DNA from: Lactarius indigo
Taxonomy: Eukaryota; Basidiomycota; Agaricomycetes; Russulales; Russulaceae
Direction: 5' to 3'
Assembly: GCA_025766275.1 (NCBI GenBank)
Contig: JAFKAC010000172.1
Location: 27,228-91,227 of the forward strand
DNA: 64,000 bases
A model generated the notes under the pieces. The model saw only the letters and a program-made list of their open reading frames with translations, did not search any database and was not told the origin of the DNA. The translations under genes and the position numbers were made by a program. Shown here piece after piece: positions 32,505 through 42,700 of this stretch. Numbering within the stretch: the first letter of the stretch is position 1; each line of letters starts with the position of its first letter.

Positions 32505-33620
32505 AATACTCTTTAGATAGTTTTTTTTTTGCTTATCTCTAAATATAAATGAACTTTTTCCATCGAGTTTTGCACGCGCGAAGGTGGTTGAACCGTGGTT
32601 TTGCACCCACGAGGTACTTTCGCGCGACTCGCGTGCTCTACGGCCTCGGCTCATGCTCATCCAACCCCTCGGTTGGATCATTTCGTCGTCTATGCTCTCC
32701 ACCGCACCTGTCTTCGCCCTTCCGTTACCTCTTCCACTCTCTACCTCCTGTGATCTCAAGGTGCGCTTTCCGGTCCTGAGACTTTCAGTCTTTATGCTTA
32801 CCCCTAAGATGATCGATCGATCAGATCGATCATTTGCGACGACACGTACTCGAACAAGTCCTCGAGTACCGTTGGTTGAAGTCAGTCCGAGCGTCGTTCA
32901 AAACATGTCAAGACACGTTCAGTCTCCGGGAGATCAACCAAATGGTACGTGTATTTATATCTCTCGAGTGACAACTGAAAGTACTGAACGCCGATCCCTC
33001 AACTCTTCGTGATTTCAAGAATCGCGTTCGCCACGATTTCGCTGGTCCAGGACCATACCTCGAGTGGCACCTGAACGTCGATCCCTCAACTCTTCGTGAT
33101 TTTGTGAGTCATCTTCACTGCAATTTTGGCTTCGTCCTGACCCGTAGAACTGACCCATAGAACTAGTCTAACTATACCATGTAAATACGATACGGTTCAT
33201 CTTTCAACTCGTGCTCAAATACCAAGTAGTTTACCCTGTCAGCTTCAACTGTCGCTCATTGCCAGTAGGCAGCTCAATTTTACAAGGCGTATTCGTAAAA
33301 CTTCTACGACTTGTCACAGTACGCTTTCTACCTAATTGTAAGGACATCTGCCCAGGCGTTCGCTCGAACGTTTGAGTCATTTTTGCAAACGTCAGGCAGC
33401 AGGCTTATAGCCAGCCATCATTTCCGCATGGTTATCTTCTCCAACAACCTTCATACGCATTACCTTCATCGTCCATTTTCCGTGAGTATATTCCAAGCTC
33501 ACCAGTCTCGGGTGACAACTGAGCGTCGATCCCTCAACTCTTCGTGACTTCAATAGTCGCATTCCCTGCTTCACAGCCCGCGTCTCTAGACCCGTCTACC
33601 CTCTCAGGCTACTTCCCTGT
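32505..33620. repeat. MULE internal non-coding region with three direct repeats
   Basis: A segment of about 50 bp centred on GATCCCTCAACTCTTCGTGA occurs near 32,988, 33,078 and 33,528, preceded each time by a CTCG(A/G)GTG..A.CTGA word. No gene seen. A short palindrome made of GATCGATC units is at 32,811-32,833. Confidence 0.6.
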
Positions 33621-33689
33621 ATGCGACGTCGACAGAATCGAGCCTCGTTGAGGCTCGCCCTTTCCCTCAAGGCTATTCATGTAAGTCAA

Positions 33690-35215
33690 CCGCGTGCCCC
33701 TTCTCGTTCGCCACCTCACTCACCTCCTCTCACTCACGCTCACTTTCACCAACTCTGCACCTCCCTCTTCTCGCCGCGCTCTCTTCGTCGCTCGCCTGCT
33801 CTTCCTCCTCACTTGTCTCCCCGCTCGTCGCCTGCTGCTGCTGCTGCTGTTGTTGCTAACCTCTACCTCGCTCGCCGCCGCCTCCTGTTCCTGTTGCTAT
33901 TCATCCCCCTCGCTCGCTCGCTGCCTCCTCTGCCTCCGCCTCCTCCTCCACCTTCACCACCACCACCTCCATCACCACCTCGCTCGCCTCCTCCCCCTCG
34001 CTCGCTCGCCGCCTCCTCTTCACCTCCACCCCGCTCGCTCGCCTCCACCTCCACCTCTACCTCCATCACCTCGCTCGCCTCCTCCCCCTCGCTCGCCTCC
34101 TCCCCCTCGCTCGCCTCCTCCCCCTCGCTCGCCTCCTCCACCTCCACCTCCGCCACCTCCCCCTCGCTCTCCCCCCTTCTCCATGTCCACCACCACCACC
34201 CCCTCGCTCGCCGTCGCCTCCTCACCTCCACCCCGCTCGCTCGCCTCCTCCACCTCCACCACCTCGCTCGCCTCCTCCTCGTTCGCCGCCGCCGCCGCCT
34301 CCACCTCCATCTCCACCTCCTCCACCCCCTCGCTCACCGCCGCCTCCTCCTCCTCACCTCCAGCCCGCTCGCTCGCTCGGCTCGCTCGCCGCCGCCGCCT
34401 CCACCACCACCACCACCACCTCGCTCGTCTCCTCCCCCTCGCTCGCGCCGCCTCCACCGCCTCCACCTCGCCCGCCGCCTCCTCCAGCACCTCGCTCGCC
34501 TCTTCCTCCCTCCCTCTCACTCGCCGCTTCCTCCTCCTCCAGCACCACCTCGCTCGCCTCCTCCCCCTCGCCCCGCTCGCTCGCCGCCTCCTCCTCACCT
34601 CCACCTCGCTCGCTCGCCGCCTCCACCGCCTCCTCCACCCCCGCGCTCGCCGCCTCCATCACCTCCTCCACCACCTTGCTCGTCTCCTCCCCCTCGCTCG
34701 CTCGCGCCGCCTCCACCTCGCCCGCCGCCTCCTCCACCACCTCGCTCGCCTCTTCCTCCCTCCCTCTCGCTCGCCGCCTCCTCCTCCAGCACCACCTCGC
34801 TCGCCTCCTCCCCTCGCTCGCTCGTCGCCTCCACCACCTCCACCACCTCGCTCGCCTCTTCCTCCCTCCCTCTCGCTCGCCTCCTCCTCCTCCTCCTCCT
34901 CCTCCTCCAGCAACACCTCGCTCGCCTCTTCCTCCCTCCCTCTCGCTCGCCTCCTCCTCCTCCTCCTCCTCCTCCAGCACCACCTCGCTCGCCTCCTCCC
35001 CCTCGCTCGCTCGCCGCCTCCTCCACCTCGCCCGTCGCCTCCACCTCCACCACCTCGCTCGCCGCCTCCTCCTCCAGCACCACCTCGCTCGCCTCCTCCT
35101 CCTCCTCACTCCACCTCGCTCACCGCCTCCTCCACCTCCCCCCCCCCCCTCGCTTGCCTCCTCCTCCTCGTCGCTCGCCACCACCACTACCTCCTCGCTC
35201 ACTCACCTCAATTTG
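33690..35215. repeat. 1.5-kb pyrimidine-rich (C/T) low-complexity tract in the MULE
   Basis: The + strand is almost entirely C and T, in irregular repeats of CTCGCTCGCCTCCTCC, with purines only in the recurrent CTCGCTCGC and CACC words. Frames of more than 500 codons stay open in two + frames and several - frames because the composition lacks stop codons; none looks like a protein. Such strand asymmetry can form triplex or R-loop structures. Confidence 0.85.
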
Positions 35216-35622
35216 ATTTCGCCAGACTGGGAAGGGTGCTCATGTGACTTTTGATTATTAGCTAAGAAAAATATATGTATTGTATACTTGTACATCTAAT
35301 GTTATCTATTAGTTAATAGTTGGTGCTAGATTAAATAAAAAAATGTGTGTTTGGACGGAGATCAAACTTTGACGACGGTCCAGAGCGGACCGGACCGTGA
35401 GATCTTTGCGAAAAGTACGCAACTTTCACTGGTGACACGGCCGCTCACTGAGCCTTATCGACTTATCGCTTAAGGCACCTGTTGGGAATATGTTCTGATC
35501 AAACATATCGAGCATCATATTCAAGCAGAATACAGCGCGAATCTCAAGAACAATCAAGCTATAACAGGTGTCCGAGCACCACCTGATGACAATTAAACCG
35601 TTTATGACCTGCCCTACTCCTT
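35216..35622. other. MULE right end and block-1 spacer
   Basis: 35,216-35,424 is AT-rich MULE DNA ending in its right inverted repeat. 35,434-35,622 is host spacer matching 56,838-56,990 of block 2. No gene. Confidence 0.6.
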
Positions 35623-38280
35623 ATCATCAGCAAATAAAAAAAAGGTTGACAAGTGGTTTATAACCGCTTATAATCGCCGTAAGCGGTCTGAGCAGGTCCG
35701 GGATTACAAATCGCCGAAAGCGATTGTGGTCGTTCGATGGTTTTGAAATCGTTTGGCAATTATGCCCATGAATGGTAATCGCTTTTGTGGATTGTATAAC
35801 TAAAACTCTTCACACGGGTTGTATGTGCTTACAATTGATTATAATTCAGAGGGTAGCTAGTTAGAAAAATTACAGTGTACTGTACCGGACTTTTCTCTTT
35901 TTGCTCTTGGCTCTATCTTAATTATTGTTTGATCACCTTGCTTGCCAAGTCGGCTGACCTCTCATCTCATATTTCACAATACAACTAAGGGTACATAATA
36001 AACTGGATTTGGACAGAATTGAACATGCGGTCTGAACGTGAGTGCTGACATAACGACTTGAGACTATGACGAGTATTACCGCTACACCAAAAGTTCATCT
36101 GTAACGTACACAACATTATTATACTTGAATAGACATGAGAGGTTTTCAACGTATAGGCACGCTGGTGGCACAGTGGCGCACCTCTTCGTTCATCCCAACT
36201 ACCCACTCGTAATCAGCCGAGATCGACTGATATTTACTCTCTCCCACACTGATGATATTGCAACACGGCAGCTGCGAGGCAAAGTACATCTTGAAGCGCT
36301 TCGCGAACACCAACACCGCGGGCGTCTTCGCTAGGGTGTGCCCTTCGATCCGCACGCGATAGGCCAAACTGACGAACGACGAGCGGCTGTGAGTACACGA
36401 GCCAGCGAGCTCCGGCGGGAATAGGCGCAATCAATGGACGCTCCATTTCGACGCAGCACGCCATCCGTGTGCTCCATGTTTCCCACGACGTCGGCCCGCA
36501 TCCGCTAGAAGGATCAGAAGAGAGAGGTAATCACGCCGCATCGCGAGCCAATAGGACGTCATGGTGCCGTTTTGGGTCGCCATTTGCCGCGGTCAGTCCG
36601 ACCAGACAGGCGTCTGGGGAAGGACGAAAGGGGAGACATCGAGAGCGCGAGCGCGAGGAGGAGGACGTCGTGAGACATGCTTGCGATAGACGAAACGATG
36701 CAGAAAGTGGGTGGACGCCCGCTCGGGGGATAGGTAGGCATAGCTGTCGGACTCTGAGCAATTTTTTACCGCCCACGAGGCGATGGACATCTAGGGTATT
36801 TGTTTGCAGGTTGATAAACGCGAGCAATTCAGCGTCGATAAGAGTGCCTGTCACAATCCGCCACCGCCTCCTCGTGCTGTGATGGCTCCATGCTCACATA
36901 ACAAGTGGCGCAGTTGCTGTAGAATACAGGTTTGGGGTGAGGTACCAGCTGCAGGATGCTGCAGCGGGGGAAGGTCCAGCGGGAGTTGTGCGCGTGAGGC
37001 AGCGGGAGGGCTATGCTCTGCTTTTGAGTGAGAGGGGATGCCCTACCAGAACAGAGAAAGGAAGTCAGGTCAGCTCGGTTGTGGGTCATCAAGATTGACA
37101 CACTCACTCTTGCATAACGTTCCTATGGAGTTGATGTGGCCCCGGCTGCACTGTACGGAGACGAGTCCGTGTGAGTTCGAAGCGGAGCGGATTCCGCGCA
37201 GGGGTTAAGGGGAGGTAAGCGAGGGAAAGAAGAGCCCGGAGCGAAGTTGGGGTGCCAACGGGGACGAGGACCGCGGGCGAGCGGGGAGGAGGGCGCGGAC
37301 TCGTACGGGTTGCCGAGGTCGGAGAAGGAGGACCCGGTGGTGTGGAAGGGGGTGGGGCCTGTGTGCGTCGAGCTGATCGTGCCGTTCGGGGCGGGGCTGA
37401 ATCAAGAGGCCATACGAACAAAAGGAAACGAGATACGATGACGCACAAAAATACCACCCCCTCCTGAGTCCGGCGACGGGCGCGACGATCTGTGCATTCT
37501 CCAACGGCATCTTGAAGGTGGCTAAGGGAGCCGACGAGGTGGTTTGATGCGCGGCAGAGGACAACGAATCAGAGAGCGACAAGGCAGAGACGACGAGGCA
37601 GAGACGATGGATTAGGGCTAGGTATTAGCGTATGAAGGTGGTCGAAATCCAAGTCGAAATCACTTAGCGGCGACGACTTGACTTGGGATCTAGGTGGCTG
37701 CGGGTGGCAAAGGATTCGGTGAATGAGCACGGCCGAAACAGGCAGAAGTAGTCAATTTCGGGCCCAGAGCCCGAGCTAGCCTTACAATGCGAAGAGTTTT
37801 GAATCCAATTGAGAAAAAGACAACCGCAGGAGAGGACTGGGTGTGTCATCACGGGTAAGTGAACCTGTCCCACAGTCGGGAGTGCGGGTTTGCCGGCTCC
37901 TGAAATTGTATGTGCGCACAAGTGTGTACATATAACCCAGCCACGAGCCATCCAGAAATTGCATGCAATTATAACTTGGCCATGAGGGTTAGCCAGAAAT
38001 GATATGCGCATATCATGCAGCCACAAGAGCCGTCCAAACATTGTATGTACTTACAACTCGGCCATGAGACTTTCACAGGAATTACAAGCGCTTACAGCTG
38101 GGCTGCATGGTGACCACGAGAATCATAAGCACTTATATGCCACATATAATAGTCCATTTGGAATCACGGCCCAATACGAGCAATTGTTATTTCAAGATAA
38201 GTCCGAATCCGATTATAATCTCCGTAAGCTCTTTCGATTTTGGTAAGCACATAAAATTTTTATTTTTATTTGCTGATGAT
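35623..38280. mobile_element. 2.66-kb element with inverted ends ATCATCAGCAAATAAAAA, probably non-autonomous
   Basis: The left end ATCATCAGCAAATAAAAA is mirrored at the right end, and block 2 is uninterrupted at this place (CTTATCCATATCC near 56,983-56,995), so it inserted into the C-terminal codons of a GTPase gene. The duplication at the target is at most 2-3 bp and unclear. Subterminal zones (35.65-35.85 and 37.87-38.25 kb) hold repeated words such as GTATGTGCTTACAA, CGCTTATAATCGC and CTCGGCCATGAG. No transposase is visible. Between 36.1 and 37.6 kb several - strand open frames with possible introns occur (for example one containing MPLENAQIVAPVAGLRRG near 37,500); they could be captured host exons but I do not recognise them. 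Confidence 0.65.
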
Positions 38281-39256
38281 CTATATCCAGTTGCTGGCGA
38301 ATCAGATCCGCGAGTTTCTCCTTGGGGTCTAGAGCCCTCGTTCTAGAAGCTATATCACTAATCAGTCGGTGTATGTTTCCGGCGTGGGAGTTTTCGTAGC
38401 TCTTCAACGTGTCCGCGATGAGCTCCCTGGTGAGAAGCCTAAGTGATCCCATTGCCAGTACGGTAATAAACAGGTTATGTAGAATCAGAGTGAGATCCAC
38501 GATGTACGCCCCTAGACACCGAGCGGTCAATGGACTGTTGCAAGCAAACATCAATATTAATTTGCGTCCGGTATATGATTTCCACGAACATCGCTTGATA
38601 TTTTTGACAGAGAAATTTGACTGCGACAACTGCAATACCGGCCCCACTGAGCACCTGCACAGAAGAGGTAGTGACCGCACCAGCAATTGAACTCAGGTCG
38701 GAGAGGGCGGACAGCGTCTCGCTCATGCCTCTAGAAATGACTATGGCTAAGACCTTGGCTAAGACGGCAATTTTGGGCGAATGACTAGACTCACCCACTG
38801 GCAGGTTGGGGTTCAGTTAACAATGGCTTAATGAGCCCGATCATGTTTTCGCGAAAGTATTTCGCTGACAGCAACAAATACTGTAAAGCCGTCGCTGACA
38901 GGTCCGGGGACAGTTATTCAGATCCAGATACAACCCCCGAGTCAGGCTCGCAGAAGAAAAATCGAGACACACATTTTATTGACAAATTAACCTTTTGCTC
39001 TGCATCGATTTGATGAGCAGCTGCCCACTGCACCCTTACGTCTCCTTCCACCGCATGCAGACGTTTCCAAGTAGTCTCAGTCAACCCTTTGAGCATATTG
39101 ATAAATTCTAAGCAAAGGAATGGTCAGCACCGTAGGATATTGATATTAAAAAGTATCGCTCGAATTAGGGTATTTTTGGTGCGTTAACACTGTGACATAT
39201 TCGAAGCACCGCTGAGAAGTGTCAACCAACTCATCCAGATGACGCTTGGCTCCTTC
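38281..39256 (-). pseudogene. Truncated P-loop GTPase paralog (C-terminal part only)
   Basis: Matches the C-terminal half of the complete gene at 56,977-58,987 (RCLGAYIVDLTLILHNLF, ELIADTLKSYENSHAGNIH, KEKLADLIRQQLD). The GTPase domain is missing: homology stops at 39,256, where a 118-bp LTR fragment is joined. About 230 bp present in the other copy (57,572-57,805) are also absent. The last codons were removed by the inverted-repeat element at 35,623-38,280. Confidence 0.82.
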
Positions 39257-39374
39257 GTACTGGTGATTTCATGTGTAGCACTTACGTTCTTTACGATGTA
39301 TTTAAGCTGCCTTACGCCGCACCTGGTACTTCAGTCGTTTCTGACAACCGTGCCAGCCTACTGCGTTTTGTCAT
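39257..39374 (+). mobile_element. 118-bp LTR fragment at a deletion junction
   Basis: Corresponds to the final 118 bp of the solo LTR at 29,066-29,347 (TACTGGTGATTTCA, TTCTTTACGATGTATTTAAG, GGTACTTCAGTCGTTTCTGA). To its left is GTPase coding sequence, to its right sequence matching 60,113 of block 2, so about 2 kb of block DNA is missing across it. Confidence 0.85.
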
Positions 39375-39461
39375 AGCTTCACATTGTTGCCCCAGATTGT
39401 CTTTGGTGACGATGTAGCCAATGCAGACAACTTCAGGTCCCGTGATACGCAGAGCGGAGAC

Positions 39462-39566
39462 ACTGTGGGGATTTTACAATGTAATCCAATTCAGTTGCAA
39501 AAATATGACCAATCAGATTTCGTGAAATAGCCGACTAAATGGATTACATTGTGAAATGCCCGCAGT
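39462..39566. mobile_element. 105-bp MITE, TSD GAGAC
   Basis: Ends ACTGTGGGGATTTTACAATG... and ...CATTGTGAAATGCCCGCAGT form inverted repeats of about 27 bp with few mismatches. GAGAC lies on both sides (39,457-39,461 and 39,567-39,571). The block-2 counterpart near 60,190 (AGAGCTGAGAACCAGATCC) lacks it. If one extra base is taken at each end the termini become CACTG...CAGTG with a 3-bp duplication, as in CACTA-type elements. Confidence 0.85.
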
Positions 39567-39796
39567 GAGACAAGATCCTGGCATCGTTTCTCTAGTACAT
39601 TCAGGTACGCGCATTTAAAGCCGATGCTCAAGCAATACAAAGAGCCTATTGATCTCATTGGTAGAGCCTTTGCTACGTTTTTATAATACAGATTTTAGAG
39701 CAGTCAGATAAATGGGAATGACGTCCAAGAGAGTATCAATGCTCAGTTTAAGGGTTCGGAGTTGTCGGGATGGGATGGCTTAACGAACGATAATAA

Positions 39797-42700
39797 TCAG
39801 AAGCAGTTGGTACGAGAAAGGTGATCCAACATACGAAGACGATGGCTGAGTAGAATTTCAGACAGTGCGGCGATGAATGCGGTTCGTTCGGACGAATCCC
39901 CTAGTTGCACAAGGGCGATCTCAACCTTCTCCTGTGTGTCAGTTTCCATATATATTGCAAAAGCCTTGCGAAAGGCGTCGATAAAGGAGATGGACGAGGA
40001 TTGGTACCAAAAGGAATTTTCCAGACAAATGACGAGCGCTGCATGATGCCGAAAATGAACGGCAACTTCGAAGGACAATAAGTACAGGAAGATAATCGAA
40101 CGAACCAGAAAACATGGGAATGGAGGGTTTCTGATGTTAATCAGGATCTATTACTGTGACGTGAGATTAAACATGACGAACATCAGACAATTTTCTCCAC
40201 GATTGCCAATACTTCCTCGGTGTTGTGTGACTGAGGAAAGGAAGAACGAAGTTTGAAGGCAGCGGGATCAGCGTGATTGCAACGGTACAAGAGGAGGGTA
40301 CCCACAAGCTGGTGACGTTAAAGTCAGCTTGTCAGTCATAAAGTTCGAACAAAAGGAGAGAGAGCAACTCACAGTCTGGACACGTTTTCAAGTTGGGTTG
40401 TCAGTCACTGAATTTTGCACAAAAGGGAGAGAGAGACTCACTGCCTGGACGTGTTTTCAAGTGGCGTGATCAATCGGCAAACATTGCACAAAAGGGAGAG
40501 AGCGACTCACAAACTGGAAACGTTTTCAGGTAGCGTGGTCAGTCGATGGATTTTTCACAAAACGGAGACCAACTCACAAACTGGACACGTTTTTCAGGTG
40601 GCGCCATCAGTCGGTGACTTTTTTCACAAGGGAGAGAGTGACTCACTCGCTGGACAGGTTTTCGGGTGGCATCATCAGTCGGCGAATTTTGCACAAATAG
40701 AGAGACCAACTCACAAACTGGAAAGGTTTTTCAGGTGGCGTGGTCAGTCGACGAATATTGCCCAAACGGACCGAGACCGACTCACGAACTGGACACGTTT
40801 TCAGGTGGTGTGGTCAGCCAGCAAACATTGCAAAAACGAAGAAACCGACTCGCTCGCTGAACACATTTTCAGGTGGCATGGTCAGTCGCCGAATTTGGCA
40901 CAAAACATAGACAGCCACTCACGGCCTGGACACGTTTTCAGGTGGCATGGTCAGTAGGCAAACATTGCACAAAACGGAGAGAGCGACTCACTCCCTGGAC
41001 ACGTTTCAGGTGGCGTAGTCAGTCAGCGAACATTGCACAAAACGGAAGAGAGCGACTCACTCCCTGGACACGTTTTTCAGGTGGCGTAGTCAGTCAGCGA
41101 ACATTGCACAAAACGAGGGGCGACTCACTCGCTGGACATGTTTTCAGGTGGCACGGTCAGTTGCCGAATATTTCACAAAACGGAGACGAGAGCGACTCAC
41201 TGCCTAGACACATTATCAGGTGGGATTGTCAGTCGCTGAACATTGCACAAACAGAGAGAGCGACTCACAAACTGGACATGTTTTCAGGTGGTTGGTCAGT
41301 TGCCAAATTTTGCACAAAACAGAGAGAGAAACTCACTCGCTGGACACGTTTTCAGGTGGTATCGTCAGTCGGCGAATTTTGCACAGAACGGAGAGAGCGA
41401 CTCACTCCCTAGACACGTTTTTCAGGTGGTGTGATCAGTCGCCGAATTTAAAACAAAACAGAGAAAGCGACTCACTCCTCTGAACACATTTTCAGGTGGT
41501 GTGATCAATTAGCGAACATTGCAACAAACAAAGGGACCAACTCACTCGCTGGACACATTTTCAGGTGGTATGGTCAGTCGCCGAATTTTGCACAAAATGA
41601 AGAGACCGACTCACCGCCTGCACACATTTTCAGGTGGCGTGGTCAGTCACCAAATTTTGTAAAAAAAAAACGGGGAGAACAACTCACTCCCTGGACACGT
41701 TTTCAGGTGGCGTGATCAGTTGGCAATTTTGCACAAAACAAAGAGAGCGACTCACTCGCTAGACACGTGTTCAGGTGGCGTCGTCAGTCGGCGAATTTTG
41801 CACAAAACGGAGAGACCTTGCTCACCGCCTGGACACGTTTTCAGGTGGCGTGGTTAGTCGGCGAACATTGCACAAAATGGAGAGAGCGTCTCACAAACTG
41901 GACACGTTTCAGTTCAGGTGGTGTGGTCAGTTGCCGAATTTTGCACAAAACGGAGAGCGCCACTCACAAGCTGGACACGTTTTCAGGTGGCATGGTCAGC
42001 TGCCGAAATTTTGCACAAAACGGAGAGACCGACTCACTTCTAGACACATTTTTCGGGTGGCGTGGTCAGTTGGTGAATATTGCACGAAACAGAGAGACCG
42101 ACTCACTACCTGGACATGTTTCAGGTGGCGTCGTCAGTCGGTGAACATTGCACAAAACAGAGAGACCGACTCACTCCCTGGACACGTTTTCAGGTGGCAT
42201 CGTCAGTCGGCGAACATTGGACAATATAGAGAGGAAATCACTTCCTGGACACGGTTTCAGGCAGCGTGGTCAGTTGCCGAACATTGCACAAAACGGAGAG
42301 AGCAACCCACTCGCTGGACACATTTTCAAGTGGCGTGCAGTCACCGAATTTTGCACAAAACAGAGAGAGCAACTCACAAGCTGGACACATTTTCAGGTGG
42401 CGTGGTCAGTCGCCGAATTTGCACGAAACCGAGAGACCGACTCACAACCTGGACACGTTTTCAGATGGCATAGTTCAGCCGCCGAATGTCGCCCAAAACG
42501 GAGAGAGTGACTCACTTCCTGGACATGTTTTCAGGTGGCGTGGTCAGTCGCCGAATTTTGCATAAAATGGAGAGACCGACTCACGAACTGTACACGTTTT
42601 AGGCCAGCATTATCAGTATTCCAGTCACATCAGGAATGGTTTCTAAGTACCTCCTATATAGATCGTTATCTTCAGCTTCTGCGTCGTAGTATTACATTTC

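Larger units (their letters stand above)
29548..35424 (+). mobile_element. Autonomous Mutator-like (MULE) DNA transposon, 5,877 bp, 9-bp TSD TTCACTGGT
   Basis: TTCACTGGT at 29,539-29,547 and 35,425-35,433 flanks imperfect terminal inverted repeats of about 39 bp (inner match ACTTTTCGCAAAGA and CACGGTCCGGTCCG at both ends). The corresponding place in block 2, TCACTGGT near 56,831-56,838, is single and empty. A 9-bp duplication and a MULE transposase fit the Mutator superfamily. Confidence 0.95.

Noticed and set aside
33621..35254. S/P/L/R-rich proteins of more than 500 codons, and E/G-rich proteins on the other strand
   Set aside because: Low-complexity C/T composition leaves several frames open; no domain or splice logic.
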